Shown in pieces: positions 21,238-31,300 of a stretch of 64,000 nt of DNA. The stretch's first letter is position 1; the number at the start of each line of letters is the position of its first letter. The notes below the pieces were generated by a model. That model was not told the DNA's origin. It saw only the letters and a program-made list of their open reading frames with translations, and did not search any database. The DNA comes from Stachybotrys elegans (taxonomy: Eukaryota > Ascomycota > Sordariomycetes > Hypocreales > Stachybotryaceae). Both the position numbers and the translations under genes were made by a program. The DNA is taken from NCBI GenBank assembly GCA_020746835.1, contig JAGPNK010000018.1, positions 372,001 through 436,000 on the forward strand, read 5' to 3'.

Positions 21238-23299
21238 TCATTTCGCCTTGGGAGCGTTGGTCTCGATTCCCTTGTAGTCGTTTGAGGCTGGCTTCTTCTC
21301 CCAGGGCGCAAAGGCATTGGTGGAGTTCTTTAGAATATCCCCCAGCTCGGGGAAATGTCGAACCAGAACGTCTCTCATGTTGGTGTTCTGGACCCAACGG
21401 AAACCTTCCTTGGTATACGTCTCCGCGTTCCAGTTGCCAGCGATGAACCGGTCACTCTTGAGACGACGAGACGCCATGACGATGAAGATGCGGAAGGCAG
21501 TCTCGCTGAAGCCAAAACCCGGAATCAACGGTTCGCTGTGTGAGCCAACAAGAGAATCGACCTTGGTGATGTCACCATTGTAGACCTCTGACAGGCGCGC
21601 CGCAAGCTCCTTGTTGCCGCCCGTTATTTCTTCAAAGGTTGTGGGAACAGACATGCGCAGCATGCGACGGAACTCGAGGTAGCGAGGAACACCGCGCTCA
21701 CGGTCGCGCAAAATGTCGACTGTTCCCAGGTCCCGGTGCAGGCCCTCGGGAGTGTGTAGATCACGAAGGAAGTTGGGGTAGTTGTTATTGGTGATGGCGC
21801 CGGGGTAGTTGATGCCGAAGGAATAAAACAGGTCGGCGAAAGACAGACCTTCGTCCAGGGGCTTCTGTGCCTTCTCAAAGGTCAAATCCACCATGGGAGT
21901 CGTGGTCTTATGCGCTCCATCCTTGGAGTTGAAAAAGGCGACATTGTCTGCGCGGTATTGCGTCAGCCTGGGTAAAGGAGTGGGTTGAAAAAGACGTACC
22001 TGGTATCAGAGAGTGCATCCTGTATACCGAGACAAACTCCTCGGTTAAGCTGAAGGGGATCCCATCGTGGTCCACCGTCGAGCCCGGGATACCAGAAATA
22101 ATCTCGCTGCGCCTCGACAGTCTTCCGAGAGCCTTGGTGAGCTTCTCCCCGACAAGACCCCACCAGTTGGCATTCATGGAAACCTCCATGATGGGAGTGT
22201 CGAGGATGGCCGGAGTCCATTCTACCGTATGGATCTTGGCCATGAGGGCGCTGTTCACGAGGCGGGCCTTATCGAAAAGCTGGTCCCTGGATGCATCCAT
22301 GTGATCAGCCTGCATGCATGCGCGCCAAGAGATTGCGGCACTTACCCTGTCCAGTCGGGATACGCCTTTCGGAGCTCGTCGCAGATGGCATTGTGCTCGA
22401 GCGCGAACAGAGTGTGCAGCATCTCCATCCCAACCCACCAATTGTCGCTAAAGCCCGTGAGGGGGGTGCCGTCCTCGCCGCGCGGGATGAATGCGCCCGT
22501 GCCGTTCTGGTTGAGCGTCAGTTTTCCATCGGGGCTCTCGCCGCGCAGCTTGGCCGTGTCGGCTTCGCTGGATCCGTAAATCTGCGATCCGTCCCACCAT
22601 GCCGTGTTGACGTTCTTGTAGCCGGGGCACTTGATGTCGGACGGGTCGAGGACGTCGTCCGGCTTGGTCTTGGGGAGCTTCATGGAGCCTTTCCACGAGT
22701 CGTGGGGAGGGAGGGGAACATCAAAGGGTTCGCCATTCTAGGAAAATTGTCAGGTCAGGCTGCTTCCAATCTTGACGTAGAATGTAACGCTAACTCACGA
22801 GGTCAGTCTCGTGGTTGAACCAGTCATGCGTCTGGAACTGGATCCAAGCAGCGGCGAGCAGGTTCAGGATGGTGGCCGGCTTGAACTCGCCCTCCTTGCG
22901 GGCCATGAAGGCCTCGCTGACGAGCCGCGGGTTCGGGGTCCAAAGCTCCTCGTCGGTAGGCTTCTGCGTCGCCTCGCGCGCAAAGTTGCGACCGAAGCGC
23001 ATCCCGCGACAGCCCATGCGAGGCATCTCGGGCGAGTTGAACTTGCCGTCCGAGTTGCGCACCGTCTTGAACCGCTCGTCGTGCATGGGCTCGTCTTCCG
23101 GGGTGCCCTGCGCCGAGGCCGATGCGTAGCCATCGTGGAGGTTGTACCCGCGCAGCTCAATGCGCAGGAAGGCCAGGTTCAGCGCGCCGACAAGCGTCGG
23201 CAGCTTGTACCAGGGGACATACTTGTTGATGGCGCGGAAGGCCGATATGCCGGCTCGCTCCAGGAACGAGGGCTGGAAAGTGGGCGGCTGGTCCGCCAT
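21238..23299 (-). CDS. Alpha-dioxygenase-type heme peroxidase (629 aa)
   Basis: Animal-heme-peroxidase superfamily, alpha-dioxygenase branch. Relatives insert O2 at the alpha carbon of fatty acids to give 2-hydroperoxides. Four exons, 22799-23299, 22346-22737, 22000-22286 and 21238-21947, join in phase. The distal heme side is WIQFQTHDWFNH (Gln156, His158). YRMHSLIPD carries the radical tyrosine and the proximal heme histidine (Tyr386, His389). WWDGSQIYG, MLHTLFALEHNAICDEL and AKIHTVEWTPAIL are family landmarks. The length matches plant alpha-dioxygenases (about 640 aa). There is no C-terminal P450 domain, so it is not a Ppo-type linoleate diol synthase. It is divergent from the peroxygenase gene at 23934, with 634 bp between start codons, and near a P450 at 24881-26603. 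Confidence 0.92.
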
Positions 23300-23842
23300 G
23301 CTGTCTGATTCTGCTCTTTGCAGCACACGTTTTGTTCGTAGAAAGGAAGCAGGCAATTATAGAGCCAGTCTGGCAATGAGGCAGCGACCGCAAGCAGGCG
23401 GGATTGCTCTCCTTTATTACTTGCGCCTTCCCTGGCCATCCCTGGCCATCCCTGTCGCTCGATGCTACCTTACCGATGTGGTTGAGGTGGTGTGCTCGGA
23501 AATGGCTGACAGCTGACGCGCCCGCTCAGTGTAACACAACGCCTGGGTCACAAGGCCCCCCTTTGGCCATACCGCGTCATCGGGCAACTAACCCAACATG
23601 TACTCATCTTACCAAGGCTGAGACATGCTGCGCGATGCCGATGGTGAAGATCTTCCAGCTCCCCCCGGCTCTAGCCGCCTTTGGAGACATTTCCATCAGC
23701 TGACCATACAAGAGCCAGCTAGCCTTGACGTTATTGTCATACAAGTGAGCCGTGTCTCAAGCCACTAGGAATGCGGCGTGATGAATGGTGATGGGTGTTG
23801 ATGAGTGAGCTGAGGCGAGAGCGACTAGGGGCATGGACGGCT

Positions 23843-23848
23843 TATATA
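23843..23848 (+). promoter_or_regulatory. TATA box of the peroxygenase gene
   Basis: TTATATATGG contains TATATA about 86 bp before the start codon at 23934. It lies inside the divergent region shared with the alpha-dioxygenase gene. Confidence 0.5.
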
Positions 23849-23933
23849 TGGTAATGGTGTTCCTGGCTGAGAGGGTGAGTCGGCTGTCCCCTTACTCAAT
23901 TTCTACCATCCTAGCGTTATTCGCCCAGTCGAA

Positions 23934-24759
23934 ATGTATCTCACTGTAGTCGATTCCGTCAGATCGCTCTTGAGCTTCAACACCAAGGAGCGGCAAGATG
24001 AGATCCGAAACATCCAGAAGGAAGATCATTCCTACGTCCGTCTCAATATCACACACAGAGCGCCCTGTCCTGGATTGAATGCCCTTGCCAACCAGGGATA
24101 CCTGTATGATGCCGCCTGTCCCACATTCAAAGTAACATTGACCAACGCAGGCAGACCTCGTGACGGCAAGAACATTACTCTTCCTCGCCTCGAGGCAGCG
24201 CTCATGACGGCCCTGCATATGACGGGCACCGTCGCGCATGCTTTGGCGAGTACGTTGAGACCCATCGTCAGAGAGGACGGCACGTTTGATCTCGTCGACA
24301 CGCGGAGGCACAATGTGGTCGAGCATGACCGTTCTTTCACACGCCTCGACTATCGCCATGGCGACAACTACAACATGCAGCCTCGCAGTGAGTCATCCTT
24401 CAATAGCCATGGCGTCATCCCAACTGACACGGACAGTGCTGCAAGCCATGCTTGATGATGCCGAGGGCGGCCCTCTCACCCTCAAGACTCTGTCGCGGAC
24501 CTACCTCCGACGACAGAGAGAGCACAAGGAGACGGACGGCGAGTCTCTGGGAATTCGGCTGCGCTTCGTCAGTCTGCTCATTGCTGTCGGTTTCGTCAAT
24601 GCGGAAACCACTGGCCACCCATCTCCAGAGCATGTGCGGACGTTTTACACAGAAGAGCGTCTTGAAGATTACATTCTCGAGAACCCCGAGCCAAGGACCT
24701 TGAGAGGGTTGGTCTGGAAGGCCATCGTTCTTCAGTGGCACATGATCTTCTCTAACTGA
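23934..24759 (+). CDS. Short heme-thiolate peroxygenase (chloroperoxidase / UPO family, 258 aa)
   Basis: Family of chloroperoxidase and unspecific peroxygenases, which use H2O2 to oxygenate hydrocarbons or fatty acids. Exons 23934-24387 and 24437-24759 join in phase (Arg then Met across the junction). The heme-thiolate signature APCPGLNALANQGYL places the proximal cysteine at Cys45. EHDRS (Glu130-His131-Asp132, Ser134) is the metal-binding and catalytic string of short peroxygenases. The length fits the short group. There is no signal peptide, unlike most characterised secreted members, so it should act inside the cell. A helical tail, RTYLRRQREHKETDG, follows. It converges with the P450 (121 bp between stop codons) and diverges from the alpha-dioxygenase. 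The substrate is inferred only from this context. Confidence 0.88.
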
Positions 24760-24880
24760 GGCGGCAATCGCGTACCAAGGAGCTCGTTGTTTTATAACTG
24801 GTATCTTGTTTTGTATTATTATCATTATTAGGCTCTTGATTAGGCACTTATTACTATACTTGTCTCCTTGATATCTCGCT

Positions 24881-26603
24881 CTATTCCTGTATTCGGGTGT
24901 CTAACCCTGCCTTGAAGATGAACTTTACGTGGTCATAGTTTATAGGCGGCTTCCTCACTCCCACCTTGACATCCCATGCCGGAGTCGCCAGTCCAGCAAC
25001 GGAGTCCTTGGCTTCCTGGGGTATGACATGTGGCCCGTCTAGTGCATAGTACTCGAAGGCGAGCAGCATTCTCACAGCTAGAGCCATGGCCATGTGGACC
25101 GCCAGAAACCGACCTGGGCATAAGAGCCCAAACGTGCCATACACCCGTAGGTGTCTCCTCCTCGCCTCGTTGATCTTGCCGTCGCTACCCAGGAATCGCT
25201 CGGGGTGGAACTCGTCGGGGTTCGGGCCCCATGTCCTGGCATCTCGGTGGTGTGGTCGTATCGGCGTGAGTGCATATGTCCCCTTCTTTAGTAGATATTT
25301 CCCGGCCAAGGTCGTGTCTTGGTGCACGTAGCGTCCTAGGGTGAAGCTGCCATGGAATCGGAGAACTTCATGCCACGTCGCCGCTAGAAGAGGGCAGGCA
25401 TCGGATACTTGTGATAGGTCGATGGAGTCCGGAGACGCCTCGACAAAGCGATATAGCTGCTCGCGCACGCTCGTCTGCAGCGCAGGGTCCGCCAGCAGGT
25501 GGTGCATCAACCACGTCGAAGCGGCCATGATGTTTGGCGCCAGCCCGGTAATCAATAACATCTGGTAGTCTGTCCAGCCTTCTGTTGAGGCGCCGTGCTG
25601 CAAACACAGTTGCCGAACATTGTCCAGCAGGTTATCCTCTTGATCCCCAGAGCCTTGAGCAGCCCTGAACTCCTCAAAGCTAAAGCTTTCGAACCCTTGT
25701 CTGACATACTGCCGCGCATGCAGGACCTTCTTGTCAATCATCAACGTGACGGGATTGTTGAGGTTTTGTATGTTGAGGAGGAAGATGCTGGTGTCGTTAG
25801 ATGTGATGCAATTTCGGTCCAGTACGACTTACCGTAGCTGCTTGATGAAATTGTCGTCTGCAAATGGTCCTTTCTCGCCTCCCCATAGTGCCTTTCCGAG
25901 GGAACCCACGAGACACTTGAACACCCAGTCTTCAAGGTCCATGGCCGTGATATCATTGCCCTTTGCGCTAAAACACAGTCAGCAATGCCTCATCCTTGCT
26001 CAGAGTCCTTACATATGGCTGCAAATGTACTCATCAATCTTGAGTGCATGCTTCCGCACTTGTTGCGCCGGACCCAGTTCCTCCCTGAACAAGCGCGACA
26101 CTTCTTTGCAGAAGAACTTGGCATGATCATCCTTCTCCGAGAGGAGGTCACAGCTGTTCTTGCCAAGACCCAGGCTTCGTCGGAACATTTCGAGAACCAG
26201 CGGTGCGAGCCCGAGATGATGAACTTTGGGCAGATGCTTGAACATCTTGGGGGTGATGAGGGATATGTTGACGGAGGCCATGCCGATATTGAAGGTCGGC
26301 AACGATGTCTTGTCGCTACAAGAAGGTCAGCAACAAAACGCACAGCGGGACGTAGACTCACCATAAGTCACTGAAGTAATCATCGCCATGCTTGATGTAT
26401 CCGAGAACATGGCCAAAGTATGGTATCCACGGCAATATTGTTTGAGCAACGATGCATCCTGATCTCTCCTCGTCGCTGGCCGTAAGTTCAGATTGTCCTT
26501 TCGTCCACAATATCACGCCGGCAACGAGCCCAGTAACAAGAACAACGCATGCCAGCGCACTGCTACATGAACTGGCATGCTGAGCAACGAAATCTAGAAG
26601 CAT
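24881..26603 (-). CDS. Cytochrome P450, CYP7/CYP8-like, unusual heme loop (528 aa)
   Basis: Exons 26362-26603, 26013-26315, 25833-25967 and 24881-25787 join in phase. A hydrophobic anchor spans about residues 8-35. The I-helix reads APNIMAASTWLM, with no oxygen-activating acid/Thr pair, like the NxxPAxFW pattern of CYP7/CYP8. ExxR is seen as HEVLR and the heme loop as VYGTFGLLCPGRF, with Cys near residue 449. The usual Phe at Cys-7 and Gly at Cys-4 are Tyr and Phe, and there is no basic residue at Cys-2. The fourth exon begins RIFLLNIQNL just before a MIDKK segment. P450s with this I-helix include peroxide isomerases, so a fatty-acid hydroperoxide from the neighbouring dioxygenase is a possible substrate (inference). 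Confidence 0.86.
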
Positions 26604-27426
26604 GGCGGGCAATATGGCGCTTTGCGATCCTTCACAGCAACAGCATCTAGTCAAAACAGCCCATCACCCCGTATATGGGACGGCATCTTCACGACTCAAC
26701 TTCTTTTGTTTTCCTTTCCTTGACACAGCGGTGCCTCCGATCTCCCACATGCACGACTCAGCTCTCGTATTTCCGACTAGCCCCTGGATTCCAGCGCCTC
26801 ATTCAATGGTCGCGTCCATAGCTCGCCAACTAGCGCCTCCCCCGTGGAAGACTTTGTTCCTGGTTCGCCGTTCTGGACGCTGTGCCTGGACGGAGGATTC
26901 GTCTAGACCCGGGACTAAACTTAATAGCCTCCAAACGGCCGGTCCCGCTTGCCCAACGAGGGAGGCTGATCGTCCACTCGACCCCTGAGCACAGAGGACA
27001 GTCCCATCGGCGCGCCGGGATTTCGGCCGCGATTTGCTCATGACCCATGCTCACGGCTTCGCCTATCGTGATGCGAAACTTAAACAGCCCAATGAAATGA
27101 AGATCATGGCATTGCTTTGGGTATAGTGTCTGGTCTGGACAGATCCGGCGGGCTACAAGTGTCAAACCCGTCTATTGACAACAGCCCTCCGAGGATAAGC
27201 TGAATTACACAGGACAGGCTATTGAATTTTGGAAAATTCACTATCCAACGAGCTAGTGGCTGTACGAGGAGTGTTTTCAGTATCCCCTACGGGTTCCGGC
27301 ATCCTGCTTTCCGTACATCAGGTCTTCGCCTCGAGGCTATCCATATTAAAGCAAAGCCCCTTCGCTATAGCCATCCCTTAGTCTTCATTCCTCATCACAC
27401 TTTGACCTCCCTCACAAAAGACCAAC
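26604..27426. other. Divergent intergenic region, no gene seen
   Basis: It lies between the P450 (minus) and the small secreted protein gene (plus). The last 60 bp before 27427 are C/T-rich with CACAAAAGACCAAC ahead of the ATG, a good fungal start context. Nothing else could be supported. Confidence 0.4.
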
Positions 27427-28015
27427 ATGAAGTTCTCAACCTTTGTCCTCGCCCCCGCGACCCTCATCGCCTCGGCATGCGCTGAGGCGGTTTTCTACAC
27501 TTCCGCAGTTTGCAAGGGCAACGGCAACAACTGCCAGCGTGGTATCGGCGGTGTCAACGGACGGATTCCTCTGGCCAGCCGTATTGCCGACTGCTCGAGC
27601 CTCTTCACAATCACGGTCACCCCTGCAGCTACGTGAGTGCCTACCGACAATAACGAGAAGGAAAGCATCTGACATATTCCACAGTACCACCGTCAGCACT
27701 TCCTTGTTCTACTACGCCACCACGACAGTGACGGTGGAGGATGATGGGCTCACGGAACGCGACGTCGAGCCCGCAAGCACGCCCGTCACCGTTCTCCCCA
27801 CATCCGTCCCGACGTATGCCACTTACTGCGCGGGGGCTGAGAAGTACTACAGCGCTTGCCAGTGCGCTGGAGTTACGCCCGCGACGACCACGGCTCCTAC
27901 GCCCGTCGTCACGAGTGTGACGAGTTCCTTTGGCGGATGCACCCTGACCGAGTACGTCAAGAGCGTGGCGAGCAGGGGCATCGACATGATCAGGGATATG
28001 GGTTACGTTGCCTAG
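27427..28015 (+). CDS. Small secreted cysteine-containing protein (178 aa)
   Basis: Exons 27427-27632 and 27685-28015 join in phase. MKFSTFVLAPATLIASACA is a clear signal peptide. The mature part has a Cys-containing N-terminal section (VCKGNGNNCQRG, ADCSS) and Thr/Val-rich strands (TTTVTVED). The motif TYCAGAEKYYSACQCAGVTP is of a kind seen in many fungal secreted or wall proteins. A Thr/Pro-rich stretch that should be O-glycosylated follows, then a short C-terminal helix. No enzyme signature and no GPI site were seen. It could be a wall protein or effector-like protein. It converges with the ABC transporter gene, with 382 bp between stop codons. Confidence 0.8.
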
Positions 28016-28397
28016 ACGGGCAGACAAGGACATGTCTTTGATGGGATGTATCATGACATTTACACATTTATTACTACCTACAAGTTTCCCACCTGCATAT
28101 CCCATGTTACTCAGATTCGAAATCATGTGGAAATTCCTCATCCAAATACTCTTGTCCTTCCCACCCGCTGAAAGTAATCACAAGCCAGCGGCAACGTTGC
28201 AGCCATCAAAACTTTGGTATAGCCTCAAAAGCAGGCCTCTCGTATATTACAGACTTTGTGGCGGAAGTCATCTCTCAACGCCCGACGCCACGGCAGCTTC
28301 CGGCCAATCGCAGTATATCATTCCAAATCACATGGTTCCTACCACTAGAATATCTATCTATCTACTTCTTCCTTGTGGCTCGAATCAATCCCCTTCA

Positions 28398-31300
28398 TTA
28401 TTTCCTCCTGGCAAACATGTTCTTGCCCTTGTAACGGAACCAGGTCGCAAAGAAGATGATAAAGTAGTTGAAGACAATAAAGCCACAGAAAATGCCAAAG
28501 TCTCTCCAGATATTGCTGTAGTAAACGCTAAAGGAGCGACCAAACTCATCTCCGGTGGCGTACTGGCAGTACTCGCACGTGCCGTCGGTTCCATTCTGCA
28601 CGTAGCCGCCAGCCTGCTGGATATAGGGATCGACGTACTCGCTGCAGGTCTGGCCAGGAGGTGGTTCGAACGTGGCAAACTCGCCTGGCTCGCAGCGGAC
28701 AGGCTTGTCGTGGACGATGGCACCCATGAAAGCCTCGACGAGGTAGTGGAACGGCGACAGCCAGTACATCCAGCTTCTCCAGAAAGTGGGCAGCTGTGGC
28801 GGCGGCACCACGACGCCGCAGAAACTGACGACAAAGAGGAAGAAGAGGGGCACCAAGATGGAGGCCAGCAGCTCGTTGGGCGCAAAGGCAGCAATGGCCT
28901 GGCCAAAGCTCACATAGTACAGCTCAAACAGCAGCACGAGGAGGAAGCAGAAGCCCGAGGTGAAGCTCGAGACGCGCGTGCCAAGAACCCCCCACCACCA
29001 GCAGCAAAAGTAGACGCCGCCAGCGGCAATGGCGTAGGGGATCTCGACAATGACGGCCGCGGTGACCCAGGCGAACCACGAGTAGATCTTGGAGTTGTTC
29101 TCGCGCGAGGTGAAGATGTTTCTCGAGTTGAGGAAGACGGGCTGCAGCTGCTGTATGAGCGGGGGGCAGATGGTGAGCGTCATGAAGACGGAGAAGAGAC
29201 GGTTCTGGTAGTCGATGGATGCGTAGCCGAGGCGCCAGAAGGAGAAGCAGTTGAAGAGGCCCGTGAGGACGTGCAGCATGAACTTTCCGATGATGTAGTT
29301 TGGAGACCGCCAGTACGCGACAAAGGAGCGCTTGACGACAGCCATGGTCTGCGTGGACAGAGGAGCAGCGTATTCGCGGTCGTCTTTCAGATCGACGGAT
29401 GGCTCCTTTTGCCTGCGGGTGTTGATCATTTCCTCGATCTCGCGGGTCATTTGCTCCTTTTCCTTGGACTGATCCCATACATCACCCCAATCCTTGCCTC
29501 GGTAGTTGGGATCACCAGCCCCGATGGCCTCGAGCATGTACTCGGCGGGATTGGCGTCGGGCGGGCACTTCTTTGCGCCGTGGGACTCAAAGTACTGGAT
29601 AAGGCGCTGGCTGTCCTTGCCGAGCTCGCCATGATAGACGACGCGCCCGCCGGCCTCGAGCAGAAGCAGCTCGTCGAAATGCTCAAACAGGACGGCCGAC
29701 GGCTGGTGGATGGTGCAGAGAACAGCCTGGCCGGCTTCCGTCAGCTTGCGCAGGAAGCGGACAATGTTGAAGGCGGCGCCTGAGTCGAGGCCTGATGTAG
29801 GCTCGTCGAGGAACATCAACAGCTCGGGCTTGGCTGCGAGCTCGACGCCAATGGTCAGCCTCTTGCGCTGTTCCTGGTTGAGGCCCGAGCCAATGTGGCC
29901 AATGGTGGCACCGGCAATGGGACGCATCTCCAAGAGATCGATGATGGTCTCGCAGTACTTCATCTTGTCCTCCTTGGACACAGTGCTCGACTGGCGAAGG
30001 AGAGCAGAGAACTGGAGTGCTTCGCGAACAGTGGCGGTGGGCTCGTGGACATCCATCTGCTCGGCAAACCCAGTCGCTCGCTGGAATGACTTTGGCAACG
30101 GGCGACCGTCGACGAGAAATTCTCCAGTAATGGTGCCAAAGTTGATTCGCTGGGCGAGGGCATTGAGAAGTGTAGTCTTGCCAGCACCTAGATAAAATTA
30201 GCATGATTTTTGTCCCGTTGAGAAACATATATGGCTATCTTACCAGACGCGCCCATAAGAGCAATGAGCTTTCCAGGACGGACATAGCCCTGGATGCTTT
30301 GCAGCAGCTTCCGCTCTCCGCCCTTGTAGGGGATTGTGTAGTTGATGTCTCTAAAGGTGAAGATGGCTTCGTTCTTGGCAACCTGCTTCATCGTATCCTT
30401 TGTATTTTCCTTGTCCTCTTCGCCTTGGACCGTCATATCAGGCGTAACGTGGGCTGTCGGCCCGGCAGACGACTCCTCGTCCTTCTTCTCGCGGCCGCCC
30501 GTCTCAATCGAGGCCTCAACGCTCTTGGGGACTTGCCCTCGCTTGAAGATGGTGATGGCGCCGCCCCCGGCGTTGGGCTTCATGAGCTCCATGCCAATAG
30601 CTGTGACAACGACAAAGAAGATGAAAAAGGCCCACAAGAAGCCAAAGTTTCGCCAGAGGTGGGAACGAGAATAGCTAAAGGCGGCATCGATGTACCTGGA
30701 GCCCTGCACGGTTGTTGAGCCCGGCTCGCCTCCCGCCAGCGTACACGACTGGTACTGCGGGCTCGCGTCGGCGACCTGGGGAACAAGATACGGCGGGTCG
30801 CACGTCATTGTCTGGAAGGCGAATTCGTTGGCCATGAGGCACTCGAAGCCGTACTGGATCCAGTTGATCCATCGAAGCCAGCTGAACCAAGGGTGCATCG
30901 ACGATGGCGGGATCAGATAGCCGGTATAGACGATGAGTATCTGCACAGCAACACCCGTGAAACGTGTCGCATCGTCAATGGTCTTGCAGAGCGCGGCAAT
31001 GGCCCGGAAGAATGCGTACGTCGTCATGGTCACGAGCCAGAGCACGACGGTGGCAATGAAGTACTGAGATGCCGTCCGCGCCAGGTTGGCCATGAAGTAG
31101 ATGATGGTGTTGAAGATGACGACCTGAATGAAGACGAGGGGGACGTCGACGACGGTCTGTGCAATGGCATAGGCAGCAGGGCGGTAGAAGGAGAAGGACT
31201 TGTGCTTGAGGAGGATGGGCTTGGAGGAGAAGGCCGACGTCATCTCAGCCAGGGCCAGCAGGGCGTTGAAGAGGAGCAGGAAGAAGAGGGTTCCGCCTCG

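Noticed and set aside
28008..29783. 591-codon open frame on the plus strand
   Set aside because: It lies antisense to the second half of the ABC transporter and mirrors its codon bias; the translation is low-complexity with no domain.
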